Positions 16,815 through 25,978 of a stretch of DNA of 64,000 nt are shown one piece after another (positions within the stretch are counted from its first letter, which is position 1; the number at the start of each line of letters is the position of its first letter). The notes beneath the pieces were generated by a model. That model saw nothing but the letters and a program-made list of their open reading frames with translations. It was not told the origin of the DNA and did no database searches. This DNA is from an uncultured Spirochaetales bacterium (GTDB taxonomy: Bacteria > Spirochaetota > Spirochaetia > Sphaerochaetales > Sphaerochaetaceae): the NCBI GenBank assembly GCA_949288415.1, contig CASEKE010000035.1, forward strand, positions 62,001 through 126,000. Direction: 5' to 3'. A program made the position numbers and the translations under genes.

Positions 16815-17756
16815 TTATATATTAACATTATATTTCAGAAGTTTATCGAGAAGGTCTATGCTCTTCCGCCTGGAGTAGTAGCGCTCAAGTGAGTGTGCGC
16901 TGATGTGTACACTTACTTCCTCGTCGTCCGATTCTGTGTAACTCTTCCTATATTCGCTGGCCTTCATGCCCATTCTTTTCTCGAAAGCCCGCGAAAGATA
17001 CCTGGGGTCGGAAAACCCCGACTCGAACGCTGCCTCGGCAAGGCTGTGCGTTCCTGTCGCCAGGAGTTTTTTCGCATAGTTGAACCTGAGCGAGTTTACG
17101 TAGTCCTGGAACGGCTCCGACAGAACTTTCTTCGAGAAGTGTGAAAGATAGCTCAGACTGAGGCCTTCCTGCCTAGCAAAATCGGAAAGATTGATCTTGT
17201 GCGTATAGTTCGCATCGATGAATTCAAGCAGACGGGATATCCTGTTTATGTTCTCCTCCTCGGCTTCCTTCTCCTTCGGTGAAAGGAAGTGGCTGGGAAT
17301 CTTCTTTGAAAGGACATAAAACAGATGAGCGACGAGCGAAATGGTTTCGAGCGCGTCCATATCGTCGTTCTCGTAGTAGCTTCTAGCTGCCTGAAGAAGG
17401 GTAGATAGTATCTCGTCTCTTCCGTCGTTTTCCGTTATGTCGTATCCTGAAAAGCGAAGAGAAGCGAACGCCGGACATACGTCGCGGAAGAGATTGGGGG
17501 ATATCTGCATACATAGGAACACGGAGCTTTTTCTCTCCTTTTCCAGCATGTGCACCTGTGACGGATTGATGATCATTGCCGATCCCTGCCTGAGTCTGAC
17601 CACCTTTCCTGGAAAAGTTACTGTCAATGGATTGCTTATCGTGTAGATTATCTCGAACTCCGGATGCAGATGGCTTATCCTGTATTCAAGTTCGTTGATG
17701 AATATGTTTATATGCCTGAGTTTCGAAGGTCTTATGACTTCAAATTCCTTTTCCAT
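16815..17756 (-). CDS. AraC family transcriptional regulator
   Basis: About 313 residues from the ATG at 17756. The N-terminal half is a cupin-type sensor (HLHPEFEIIYTISNPLTVTF; QGSAMIINPSQVHML). The C-terminal 100 residues hold the AraC double helix-turn-helix, with LSDFARQEGLSLSYLSHFSKKV and the second element EAAFESGFSDPRYLSRAFEKRMGMKASEYR (key parts GFSDPRYLSRAF and GMKASEYR). About 40 extra residues follow the second helix-turn-helix, which is slightly unusual. It is divergent from the FGGY kinase operon and probably activates it; a long inverted repeat lies between them. TATAAT ends seven bases before the ATG and no Shine-Dalgarno is present. Confidence 0.9.
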   Translation of the reverse strand: MEKEFEVIRPSKLRHINIFINELEYRISHLHPEFEIIYTISNPLTVTFPGKVVRLRQGSAMIINPSQVHMLEKERKSSVFLCMQISPNLFRDVCPAFASLRFSGYDITENDGRDEILSTLLQAARSYYENDDMDALETISLVAHLFYVLSKKIPSHFLSPKEKEAEEENINRISRLLEFIDANYTHKINLSDFARQEGLSLSYLSHFSKKVLSEPFQDYVNSLRFNYAKKLLATGTHSLAEAAFESGFSDPRYLSRAFEKRMGMKASEYRKSYTESDDEEVSVHISAHSLERYYSRRKSIDLLDKLLKYNVNI

Positions 17757-17763
17757 GGGAGAT

Positions 17764-17769
17764 ATTATA
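17764..17769 (-). promoter_or_regulatory. -10 box directly before the AraC gene
   Basis: A perfect TATAAT on the minus strand ends seven bases before the ATG at 17756. No convincing -35 box lies 16-18 bases upstream. Confidence 0.55.
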
Positions 17770-17813
17770 GCACAAAAAAGCAAATTAATACGTACAATAG
17801 GCCAATTTTGTGC
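17770..17813. promoter_or_regulatory. Separated inverted repeat between the AraC gene and the kinase operon
   Basis: GCACAAAA (17770-17777) and its exact reverse complement TTTTGTGC (17806-17813) are 28 bases apart, in the middle of the divergent promoter region. A second repeat, TAGGC-N9-GCCTA (17798-17816), overlaps the right arm. Paired half-sites suit AraC-type binding. Confidence 0.45.
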
Positions 17814-17861
17814 CTACTTTTCCGCAAGCAACAGCATATTATTACATTAGGGAGGACTACT

Positions 17862-19340
17862 ATGGACCTTTTTGTCGGTGCCGATCTCGGAACCAGCGCC
17901 CTGAAGCTGGTTCTGCTCGACGGAGAAGGGAGGATACTTAGAACAGTCAGCGAAGGCTATGAGCTCATCCTACCACGTCCGCTTTGGAGCGAGGAAAGGC
18001 CGGAGGATTGGCGCGATGCCTTCTTCCGTGGCTTTGACAGACTTCTCGACGGTTATGACAGAAGAGCCGTCAGAGGCATAGGAACTGGCGGACAGATGCA
18101 TGGACTGGTCATGCTGGATGCAAACGACACAGTCGTGAGGCCTGCGATTCTCTGGAACGACGGCAGATGTGCCGACGAGGTAGAATATCTCAATTCCTCG
18201 ATCGGGAAGGATTACCTGATTGCACATACGGGCAATATCGCCTTTGCAGGATTCACTGCACCGAAGATTCTTTGGGTAAGAAACCATGAGAGGGAAAACT
18301 TCGATAGAACCCGTCGCATCATGCTTCCGAAGGACTACCTGACATATGTGCTGACAGGAGTCCATGCGACAGATTTTTCGGATGCTTCCGGCATGCTTCT
18401 TCTGGATGTCGAGCGCAAGATCTGGTCCAAGGAGATGCTCGAGATATGCGGTATCGTAGAAGAGATGCTTCCGGCGCTCCATGAAAGCTACGATAACGTT
18501 GGATTCGTAAGGCCTGAGATTGCAGAGCGGCTCGGCATCGACGCCGATGTGGCTGTTGCCGCAGGTGCCGGCGACAATGCGGCGGCTGCGCTCGGGACCG
18601 GGACCATAGGAGATGGAAAGTGCAATCTGAGCCTGGGAACCAGCGGTACTCTTTTCTTCCCTTCTTCGACGTTCCGGCAGGATTCCAAGGCCTCGCTGCA
18701 CAGCTTCTGCCATGCCGATGGGCGATATCATCTGATGGGCTGCATGCTTTCGGCGGCTAGTGCCACATCCTGGTACATGGAGAAAATACTCGGTACCGCT
18801 GATTTCTTTGCTGAGGAAAGCGCCGTACGAGAGAGCAACCTTGGAAAGAACAACGTGTTCTTCCTTCCATACCTCATGGGAGAGAGAAGTCCGATCAACG
18901 ATACTGATGCAAGAGGATTGTTCATAGGCATGAGCATGGATACCGGCAGAGAGGACATGCTTCAGGCCGTGTTCGAAGGAGTCGCATTCGCTTTGCGCGA
19001 CAGTCTCGACATCGCTCGATCGCTTGGGCTGGACATATCCCGGAGCACGGTCTGCGGCGGCGGAAGCAAAAGCAGGCTATGGCTTCGAATGATAGCCGCC
19101 ATATTCGCTTTTCCTCTGGATATTCCGCTTGTCTCCGAAGGTCCGGGATTCGGCGGAGCTCTCCTTGCGATGGTAGCATCCGGCTACGAGCGTAGAATAG
19201 AGGATGCCGTTGGACGGTTTACGGGCGTCCGCGAGACGATAGAACCGGATCCTGAGCTCGTCAAACTCTATGATGAGAGATATCGCCGTTTCAAAGAGAT
19301 ATACCCGTGCGTGAAGGAACTGTACAGAAAACTTGTCTAG
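17862..19340 (+). CDS. FGGY family carbohydrate kinase (xylulokinase-like)
   Basis: A 492-residue sugar kinase. The N-terminal ATP-phosphate loop is GADLGTSALKLVLLD, the catalytic region is GTGGQMHGLVMLD, followed by WNDGRCADE, and the second nucleotide motif is SLGTSGTLFFPS with GGGSKSRLWLRMIAA. These match xylulokinase (XylB) most closely within FGGY. The start at 17862 has GGGAGGAC upstream. It heads an operon with DUF4867 and an L-fucose/arabinose-isomerase-like gene, so its substrate is probably the ketose made by that isomerase and need not be D-xylulose. Confidence 0.9.
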   Translation: MDLFVGADLGTSALKLVLLDGEGRILRTVSEGYELILPRPLWSEERPEDWRDAFFRGFDRLLDGYDRRAVRGIGTGGQMHGLVMLDANDTVVRPAILWNDGRCADEVEYLNSSIGKDYLIAHTGNIAFAGFTAPKILWVRNHERENFDRTRRIMLPKDYLTYVLTGVHATDFSDASGMLLLDVERKIWSKEMLEICGIVEEMLPALHESYDNVGFVRPEIAERLGIDADVAVAAGAGDNAAAALGTGTIGDGKCNLSLGTSGTLFFPSSTFRQDSKASLHSFCHADGRYHLMGCMLSAASATSWYMEKILGTADFFAEESAVRESNLGKNNVFFLPYLMGERSPINDTDARGLFIGMSMDTGREDMLQAVFEGVAFALRDSLDIARSLGLDISRSTVCGGGSKSRLWLRMIAAIFAFPLDIPLVSEGPGFGGALLAMVASGYERRIEDAVGRFTGVRETIEPDPELVKLYDERYRRFKEIYPCVKELYRKLV

Positions 19341-19352
19341 GAGAGGTCTGAA

Positions 19353-19988
19353 ATGAAGATATATGATGTATTCGATCCCGAATTCAGAGACTATGGAAAG
19401 GTCATCGAGAATCTCGATGTGGACGACCTTGTCGGGAGGATGGAAACGATTCCTTTCAGAGGAGAGGGCGTGAGCTACGAGCCTTCGATTGCGGAGCTTG
19501 AGGGGTGCGCTGTTTTCCATGATCTGGAGAACAGGGTGTATGGCGGCATGCCGATCCAGATAGGCATGTGCTGGGGACACAATACGAAGCTCAACTGTCT
19601 GGAATACCATCGCGACAGCGAGATAAACATCGGAACGTCGGAATTCGTTCTGCTCCTTGCGAAGGAGGGAGAGATCGTGAACGGAAAGCTCGACACTGCC
19701 ATGGTCAAGGCATTCCGTGTTCCTGCGGCACTTGCCGTCGAGGTGTTCGCCACCAGCCTGCACTATGCACCGTGCGGCACAGGACGTGATGCCGGATTCC
19801 GTGTGGCAATTGTGCTCCCGAAGGGAACCAATACGGAGCTTCCTGCGTTCGAGCCGAGAAGCAGCGAGGATCGTCTCATGACGGCGAGGAACAAGTGGCT
19901 TCTTGCGCACAAGGACAGCGCGGAGGCCGCGGGCGGTGCAGCCGTAGTACTTGAAGGCGACAACATAGATATAGCAGATTTTATCTAG
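19353..19988 (+). CDS. DUF4867 family cupin-like protein
   Basis: 211 residues that I recognise as DUF4867, a family commonly found beside sugar kinases and L-fucose-isomerase-like genes; its function is not established to my knowledge. Conserved stretches are YGGMPIQIGMCWGHNTKLNC, LEYHRDSEINIGTSEFVLLL and SLHYAPCGTGRDAGFRVAIVLP. Their His/Glu/His pattern resembles the metal site of cupin-fold sugar isomerases such as D-lyxose isomerase, so a sugar isomerase, epimerase or mutarotase role is plausible. GGAGAGG precedes the ATG. It lies 12 bases after the kinase and 27 before the isomerase-like gene. Confidence 0.75.
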   Translation: MKIYDVFDPEFRDYGKVIENLDVDDLVGRMETIPFRGEGVSYEPSIAELEGCAVFHDLENRVYGGMPIQIGMCWGHNTKLNCLEYHRDSEINIGTSEFVLLLAKEGEIVNGKLDTAMVKAFRVPAALAVEVFATSLHYAPCGTGRDAGFRVAIVLPKGTNTELPAFEPRSSEDRLMTARNKWLLAHKDSAEAAGGAAVVLEGDNIDIADFI

Positions 19989-20015
19989 GACAGTATTATT
20001 GTCAAAGGAGTTTAT

Positions 20016-21491
20016 ATGATTGCAAATATTCCGGAAGTGAAACTTGGCATAATCGCCGTATCCAGGAGCTGCTTTCCGATGAGTCTGTCGGAAAGGCGCA
20101 GAAAGGCCCTTGTCGATGCATACAAGGGCGACATATACGAATCGAAAGTGATCGTAGAGAACGAGCTCGATGCGAGGAAGGCCGTGGATGATGTCGTATC
20201 CGCGGGAGTGAACGCTCTTGTGGTATTTCTCGGAAACTTCGGCCCCGAGACTCCGGAGACGCTCATCGCCGATTTCTTCGATGGACCTTTAATGTACGTT
20301 GCCGCCGCCGAGGATGGCGATTTGCATGACGGAAGGGGCGACGCATACTGCGGCCTGCTGAACTGCTCGTACAATCTTGGTCTGAGAAAGCGCAAGGCGT
20401 ATATCCCGGAGAATCCTGTTGGCGATGCCGCCGATCTTGCCGTCGAGATTTCCGGATTCGTTCCTGTCGCACGTGCGATTCTAGGACTTAAGGATCTCAA
20501 GGTGATAGCCTTTGGACCACGTCCTGATGATTTTCTCGCATGCAATGCTCCGATAAAGGCACTTTACGATCTTGGAGTCGCTGTCGAGGAGAACAGCGAA
20601 CTCGATCTTCTGGTCGCATACAACAAGCATGCAGGAGATCCGAGGATTCCCGGAAAGGTCAAGGAAATGGAGGACGAGCTCGGAAAGGACAACCCGTACA
20701 AGGGAATTCTTCCTCGTCTTGCGCAGTATGAGCTTACGTTGCTGGACTGGGCCGACGGACATCGCGGCACGAGAAAGTACGTTGCGTTTGCAAACAAGTG
20801 CTGGCCTGCGTTCCAGACGGAGTTCAAGTTCGTTCCATGCTACGTCAACAGCCGCCTTGCTTCCAGAGGAATTCCCGTCTCCTGCGAGGTCGACATATAC
20901 GGCGCTCTTTCTGAGTACATCGGCGAATGCGTATCCATGGGACCTGTGACACTTCTCGACATCAACAATACGGTTCCCAAAAAGATGTACGAAGCATCCA
21001 TAAAGGATAAGTTCGACGCACGTCTCGGAGAGGTATTCATGGGCTTCCATTGCGGAAACACCGCTTCCTGCCTGCTTCGCAATCCGCATATGGGCTATCA
21101 GCTTATCATGAAGAGGGATCTCGAACCGGAGCTCAAGGAACCGGATATCACCAGAGGAACGATCGAAGGAGACATCAAGGCCGGAGAGATAACGTTTTTC
21201 CGCCTCCAGAGTACTGCTGACACCGCTCTCAAGGCATATGTCGCCGAAGGCGAGGTTCTGGATGTTCCTACGGAAAGCTTCGGATCGATCGGAATATTCA
21301 GAATACCCGAGATGGAGCGGTTCTACAGGCACGTGCTTATCCATAAGAGATTCCCGCACCACGGAGCAGTCGCATTCGGTCATCACGGCAAATCGCTGTA
21401 CGAGGTGTTCAAGTACCTCGGAATCGCGGATGTATCGCATAACCAGAGCAAGGCTGAGCGCTATCCGGACGAGAATCCGTTTTCAAGGTAA
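20016..21491 (+). CDS. L-fucose/L-arabinose isomerase family protein
   Basis: 491 residues of the FucI/AraA-like fold. The N-terminal domain has VKLGIIAVSRSCFP and VNALVVFLGNFGPETPE; the central part has KVIAFGPRPDDF; the catalytic-type part has CEVDIYGALSEYIGE (Glu/Asp ligands) and FMGFHCGNTASCLL (His), and the C-terminus HGAVAFGHHGKSLYEVFKYLG. It should interconvert an aldose and ketose using Mn2+ or a similar metal. It is more divergent than true FucI, and the partners (FGGY kinase, DUF4867) differ from the standard fucose operon, so the sugar is unknown. AAAGGAG precedes the ATG. Confidence 0.85.
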   Translation: MIANIPEVKLGIIAVSRSCFPMSLSERRRKALVDAYKGDIYESKVIVENELDARKAVDDVVSAGVNALVVFLGNFGPETPETLIADFFDGPLMYVAAAEDGDLHDGRGDAYCGLLNCSYNLGLRKRKAYIPENPVGDAADLAVEISGFVPVARAILGLKDLKVIAFGPRPDDFLACNAPIKALYDLGVAVEENSELDLLVAYNKHAGDPRIPGKVKEMEDELGKDNPYKGILPRLAQYELTLLDWADGHRGTRKYVAFANKCWPAFQTEFKFVPCYVNSRLASRGIPVSCEVDIYGALSEYIGECVSMGPVTLLDINNTVPKKMYEASIKDKFDARLGEVFMGFHCGNTASCLLRNPHMGYQLIMKRDLEPELKEPDITRGTIEGDIKAGEITFFRLQSTADTALKAYVAEGEVLDVPTESFGSIGIFRIPEMERFYRHVLIHKRFPHHGAVAFGHHGKSLYEVFKYLGIADVSHNQSKAERYPDENPFSR

Positions 21492-21531
21492 GATTGTATC
21501 CGTCATGCGGGTATGATCCTGCAACAGCAAC

Positions 21532-21560
21532 AAAAGGAGGGCCTGAAAACCCTCCTTTTA
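21532..21560. terminator. Terminator between the isomerase-like gene and GH36
   Basis: AAAAGGAGGG and CCCTCCTTTT form a 10-bp stem with an 8-base loop. It has T and A runs on both sides and sits between convergent genes, so it may serve both. Confidence 0.75.
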
Positions 21561-21594
21561 TCAATATGTGACCAGATTTGATTGTTTTATGCCA

Positions 21595-23766
21595 TCATTC
21601 AACTTTCTCGATAATGAAGATACCAGCTTCGTAGCAGCCCTTTCTGTCTGGAATCAGCATTCCGGAATACATCAGTACCGATCCGGAGACAACGTTTTCT
21701 CCAATCCTGTACCAAGCTTTCTCGTCGAGTCCTCTGAGCCGGATCGATACGGATCTGTTGTTGCCGTGATTTGTTTTCGACACTGTGTGCAAAATCGCTT
21801 TTGAGCCGTCATTTGCGACTATCATCCATGCGTAGTAGTCATCCTGTTCCGGGTCGGACAGTCTGTGGTATCGACCTTTCGAAATTATTTCCCAGTTGCT
21901 TCTGTTGTATTCGTTGGCCCATTTCATGATGGACCTTTCCTCGTCGCTCAGACGGGATGGAACGAGTTCATAGCCGAAAGTGCCCGTGAGCGCGGTTGCA
22001 CATCTCGTGAAGAAAGGAGTCTCCCTTCCGTCCTGATGGTTCGGACTGGCCGATACATGGCATCCCATTGTCTCCGGCGGATAGAAGAAGCTTGTCCCTC
22101 TCTGTATGGATAGTCTATCGATTGGATCCGTATTGTCGCTTGTCCATATGAACGGGAAGTAATGCAGCATGCCGTAGTCGAACCTTCCGCCTCCGCCCGA
22201 GCAGCCTTCGAGAATGACACCCGGGTATCTGTTTTTGAATTTTTCCAGAAATTCGTAGAGGCCGAGCATGTATCTGTAGCCGGTAGTTCCCTGGTCTTCG
22301 GCTCCTCTGGAGAAAAATTCCGAGATGTGCCGGTTCGCATCCCATTTTATGTATTCGATATTGGCGCTGTCCATTATTCTCGACATCTGCTCGAAGATGT
22401 TGTCCCTCACTTCCTTCCTTGAGAAGTCAAGCACGAGCTGGCTTCTTCCGTAGCTCGGGGTACGCCCTGGAACGGTCAACGCCCAGTCCGGATGCGCCCT
22501 GTACAGGTCGCTGTCCTCGCATACCATCTCAGGCTCGAACCAGATCCCGAATCTTATGCCTTCTTTGTTGATTCTTTCGACCATCTCGCCAAGCGTCATC
22601 TTGAGCTTTTTCTCGTTTACATACCAGTCGCCGAGTCCGGAGAAATCATCGTCTCTCTTGCCGAACCAGCCATCGTCCATTACTACCATGTCGGCACCGA
22701 GAGTCTTCGCATCTCGCGCCAGATCGATGATGTTCTGGGCGCTGAAGTCGAAATAGCAACCTTCCCAGCTGTTGATGAGCACGGGTCTGTGTTTGCGGTC
22801 CGGGATTTCCCTGATCAGGTTCTCCCTTGCCGCCATGTGGAGGTTGTAGCTCAGTCTGTCCAGACCTTCCGCGGAGAACGACAGAATGGCCTCAGGGCCT
22901 CTGAAACATTCACCGGGTGCAAGCGGATACGAAAACGCCTCGTCGTTTATGCCGATCTGTACCCTGAAGGATCCGTACTGGCTTTTTTCCACCTCTGCCA
23001 CGAACGAACCGCTGTATACAAGGGCGCACGCAATAGCTTCTCCGTTTTCCTCGTCGGTATTTCTCTCTGCAAGGATGAAAGCAGGGTTCATCTGATGCGA
23101 TGAATAGCCTCGTGTCGAGCCGAGACGCTTGCAACCCCAGGATACATGTTCCCTGTTTTCCACTCTTTCGTAGCAATGCCTGCCGGGGAACGATATCAGA
23201 TCGTAGTCGCCGTAGGCAATGTCGAAAGATGTCGACATCGCCTTGAGTATCCTGATATCTTTATCACCGTCGTTCTCTATCTCCAGAGCTCGGGTGATTA
23301 TATCTTTTTCCTGCAGGAAAGAGTAGAACAGTCTCGCTCTTACCTGCGAGGCCTTGTCCACTAGGGTGATGACGAGAGTCTCCGCGTTGTCCGTTGCAAA
23401 GGCCGGAAGACCTTCGATGCTGTATTTGCCCTTCTTAAGCTCGTAGCCTTCGAATACAGGATTGAAGCAGGTTGAGCCGTCGCCGTTCATAATCGTCACA
23501 GCCGATGTCCTATAGTCTCCGCTTCCGAATCCCGAGAGCTCGAGAGGAAGATAGTCTATGCTGTAGTCCCTCAGTTTCTTTTCCGGTGTCGGGTTCTGGG
23601 AGAATCCCCGATCCTTTCTCTCCAGGTTGATGGATGCGTCTCCATAGATTCTGCGTCCATAGTGTGTGTGAATCAGATGGCCCTGCGATGTTACCTTCAT
23701 CTGATAGCTTGTGTTTTCTGTATCGATTGTAAACAACTTTCCGTCGTCTGAAATTCCGATTGACAT
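21595..23766 (-). CDS. GH36 alpha-galactosidase
   Basis: A 723-residue GH36 enzyme, which releases terminal alpha-galactose from raffinose-type oligosaccharides and galactomannans. The nucleophile motif is KWDANRHISE and the acid/base region is WTSDNTDPIDRLSIQRG; CSGGGGRFDYGMLHYFPF lies between them. The N-terminal beta-supersandwich, (beta/alpha)8 barrel and C-terminal sheet are all present by length. No signal peptide is seen, so it is probably cytoplasmic and acts on imported sugars. ATG 23766 is supported by AAGGAGA eight bases upstream. Tandem repeats lie just upstream of its promoter. Confidence 0.95.
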   Translation of the reverse strand: MSIGISDDGKLFTIDTENTSYQMKVTSQGHLIHTHYGRRIYGDASINLERKDRGFSQNPTPEKKLRDYSIDYLPLELSGFGSGDYRTSAVTIMNGDGSTCFNPVFEGYELKKGKYSIEGLPAFATDNAETLVITLVDKASQVRARLFYSFLQEKDIITRALEIENDGDKDIRILKAMSTSFDIAYGDYDLISFPGRHCYERVENREHVSWGCKRLGSTRGYSSHQMNPAFILAERNTDEENGEAIACALVYSGSFVAEVEKSQYGSFRVQIGINDEAFSYPLAPGECFRGPEAILSFSAEGLDRLSYNLHMAARENLIREIPDRKHRPVLINSWEGCYFDFSAQNIIDLARDAKTLGADMVVMDDGWFGKRDDDFSGLGDWYVNEKKLKMTLGEMVERINKEGIRFGIWFEPEMVCEDSDLYRAHPDWALTVPGRTPSYGRSQLVLDFSRKEVRDNIFEQMSRIMDSANIEYIKWDANRHISEFFSRGAEDQGTTGYRYMLGLYEFLEKFKNRYPGVILEGCSGGGGRFDYGMLHYFPFIWTSDNTDPIDRLSIQRGTSFFYPPETMGCHVSASPNHQDGRETPFFTRCATALTGTFGYELVPSRLSDEERSIMKWANEYNRSNWEIISKGRYHRLSDPEQDDYYAWMIVANDGSKAILHTVSKTNHGNNRSVSIRLRGLDEKAWYRIGENVVSGSVLMYSGMLIPDRKGCYEAGIFIIEKVE

Positions 23767-23787
23767 ATTTCGTCTCCTTTTGAGCGT

Positions 23788-23815
23788 ATTATACAATCCC
23801 TCTATGTTGTCTTAA
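23788..23815 (-). promoter_or_regulatory. Promoter of the GH36 gene
   Basis: Minus strand: TTAAGA (23810-23815), 16-bp spacer, perfect TATAAT (23788-23793). The weak -35 box is consistent with an activated promoter. Confidence 0.55.
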
Positions 23816-23822
23816 AGTCCAG

Positions 23823-23844
23823 AATATTACCATAATAATACCAT
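23823..23844 (-). promoter_or_regulatory. Tandem 11-bp direct repeat upstream of the GH36 promoter
   Basis: On the minus strand ATGGTATTATT and ATGGTAATATT lie end to end, differing at one base. They span about -42 to -63 relative to the predicted start, the classic position for an activator such as an AraC-type protein. Confidence 0.5.
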
Positions 23845-23974
23845 TATGTTGGTTTTATACATAAAAAATGCTGTATATATAGACAGATTGGTATGTTAAA
23901 GAAAAGTTTGATAAATCTGTTCTTTGACACAGTTTTCCGGATGTTGCGATAGTTTTTTTGACAATTTATTCAAA

Positions 23975-24002
23975 TATTTCATTCTCTATTCGGAATGAAA
24001 TA
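23975..24002. repeat. Inverted repeat between GH127 and GH36 genes
   Basis: TATTTCATTC and GAATGAAATA form a perfect 10-bp stem with an 8-base loop. No T tract follows on either strand, so it is a weak terminator candidate for GH127 or a regulatory site. Confidence 0.5.
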
Positions 24003-24055
24003 TATAATTATGGTTAAATAGATATATGTATGATGCTTTTATCGGGGCGAATTAT

Positions 24056-25957
24056 TCAGCCTTCGGGGAAGACTGCAACTCTCAGATCGGTACAACCGTA
24101 CGGGACAAGCTCTATTATTTTCTTTTCTCCTTTTTGCACTGAAGCAGGAATGTCATCAGCCTCGTTTCCATCCATGTTCCAGCCGATGGCTCGGCAGGCC
24201 TCGAGACGGACCTGGACTGGGTAGGGGCGACCTTTCGCGAGAAGCGGGCTATCGGCTACGGCGACATCCGCATCGTCGACGGATTTCCTGCATATGGCGT
24301 AATTCCATTTTGTCGATGGACGAAGCTCGAAGTCCGAAAATCTGCCTCTGTCTTTTATTGTCTTTTTTTCGGCTTCGATCGGAAGAGCCATGAGAAGCGG
24401 CCCAAGGTATATCGACAGTCCTCCGGAAATTCCCTTTGCTTTCGGTACGGCTGAGAAACGTAGTTCAATAAAATCGTCTTTTCGGTATTTCTTCACGCAT
24501 AGAAAGCTGCCATTTCTCTCGGCAGGAACGTCGATTCCGATACTGTGGCACCAGGAAGGAATCCTGAACATCAGGGGAACGTCGTCTTTTCCTTTTCCGA
24601 TTATTCTTACTTTGACTTTTCCAATGAAAGGATAGTCCGAATCCACGTCTACCTCGATTCCGCATCGGAGAGCATATCGTCCAGGGGCATAGCCGAGACA
24701 GTAGGCGGAGCGTCCGTCGTCGGCCCATTGCGAAACGATGAATTTGGCAAGTCCCTGGTGCATGTTTGCCGTGCAACACCCGAAATTCGGTTCGAGCCCG
24801 AAGATGTTCGAATCGTCGAGATTGTTGTACCATCTGCGCTTTGCCACGGTGGCAGATATCTGGTTGACCTGCTGATCGTATTGGTGGGCAGACGCATCGG
24901 AGGATATGGCTGCAGGAAGGGCATTGTAGAAGATTTTTTCAAGGTCGTCCACGAAAGAGAAATCTCCTGTGACCCTTGCTATTTCCTCGAAGCTGAACAT
25001 CGCCTCCACGACGGCGCAGAGTTCCGTGCCACGGGACGGGCTTGTGCCGTTGAGGTGCTCATCGCAACTGAATATCCCGTTCGCCTGGCCGTGATGGTCC
25101 ATAAGTTTTTTCCAACCGGTTCCGATGGCGGCCTTGTACTTCTCGTCGCCGGTGATGAAATAGTCGTAGGCCAGGTATTTGAGTGCCATTGCCACATTTA
25201 CCCCATGGCTTTGGTGGAAGATCCGGAAGAAAACGTCGTTCTTTCTTCTTTCCTCCATGCTGCCGGCTCCGTATGCGGCAAAAAAAGCTTCCAGGTATTC
25301 CTCGAAAGCTTTCCACGGAAGATAGTGCTCCGCCGTAAGAGTGAACGGCATCGTCACAAAGAATGAATACCAGTCCAACGAGGACTCCAGTACTTTCTTT
25401 CCAATGTCGAGATACTTTCCGTCTCCGGTTTTCTCGAAGGCCCAGATTATGGACGCGATCAGTTCGCGTCCGCGTACATAGGCCCACATCTCGAAGGGAT
25501 GACTATCTATGTTTGTCATGAAATAATCAAGGTAATCGGTCACGAAGGCTAGTGCATCGTCGACTGATATGACGTCGTCGGAGGAATCGGCAAATGCTGT
25601 GACTGCCTTGAGCATGACCATGCGCGGCCACCAGTCGTTGTTCGATTCAGGGCCGAAGTTGCCGTCCTTTCTCCGGCTGCGTATCGCCGCCGTCACCCAT
25701 TTGCTGGCCTTTTCAAGCAGTCCAGTATCTTTGGATAGGAAAGCCATCGGAACAAGACCGTCGACATAATACGGGCCACGTTCCCATGCGTCGCCGCTGC
25801 CGCCAAGCCATGCATTGTCCTCTCCCACGTCCGGCCATATGTCCTCGAGACTCGAAAGCAGTCCGTAGGCGTATCTGTCCACGATCTCCTTCGCCCAGCC
25901 GGCAGGTGCAATGTACGACGATGGTGCATATCTGAATGTACGTCGGTCGCTTTGCAT
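24056..25957 (-). CDS. GH127-like (DUF1680) glycoside hydrolase, probable beta-L-arabinofuranosidase
   Basis: A 633-residue (alpha/alpha)6-barrel enzyme of the DUF1680/GH127 group. The zinc and nucleophile set known from Bifidobacterium HypBA1 (Glu338, Cys340, Cys417, Cys418) is present at Glu312, Cys314 (GTELCAVVEA), Cys394 and Cys395 (FGCCTANMH); the spacing between the pairs is about 80 residues in both. A cysteine nucleophile activated by Zn is the family mechanism. No signal peptide is present. GGAGGAGG supports the ATG at 25957. It follows the YitT gene by 21 bases on the same strand, an odd operon partner. Related GH families 142/146 cannot be fully excluded. Confidence 0.85.
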   Translation of the reverse strand: MQSDRRTFRYAPSSYIAPAGWAKEIVDRYAYGLLSSLEDIWPDVGEDNAWLGGSGDAWERGPYYVDGLVPMAFLSKDTGLLEKASKWVTAAIRSRRKDGNFGPESNNDWWPRMVMLKAVTAFADSSDDVISVDDALAFVTDYLDYFMTNIDSHPFEMWAYVRGRELIASIIWAFEKTGDGKYLDIGKKVLESSLDWYSFFVTMPFTLTAEHYLPWKAFEEYLEAFFAAYGAGSMEERRKNDVFFRIFHQSHGVNVAMALKYLAYDYFITGDEKYKAAIGTGWKKLMDHHGQANGIFSCDEHLNGTSPSRGTELCAVVEAMFSFEEIARVTGDFSFVDDLEKIFYNALPAAISSDASAHQYDQQVNQISATVAKRRWYNNLDDSNIFGLEPNFGCCTANMHQGLAKFIVSQWADDGRSAYCLGYAPGRYALRCGIEVDVDSDYPFIGKVKVRIIGKGKDDVPLMFRIPSWCHSIGIDVPAERNGSFLCVKKYRKDDFIELRFSAVPKAKGISGGLSIYLGPLLMALPIEAEKKTIKDRGRFSDFELRPSTKWNYAICRKSVDDADVAVADSPLLAKGRPYPVQVRLEACRAIGWNMDGNEADDIPASVQKGEKKIIELVPYGCTDLRVAVFPEG

Positions 25958-25978
25958 GGCGGCATCCTCCTCCGGACT

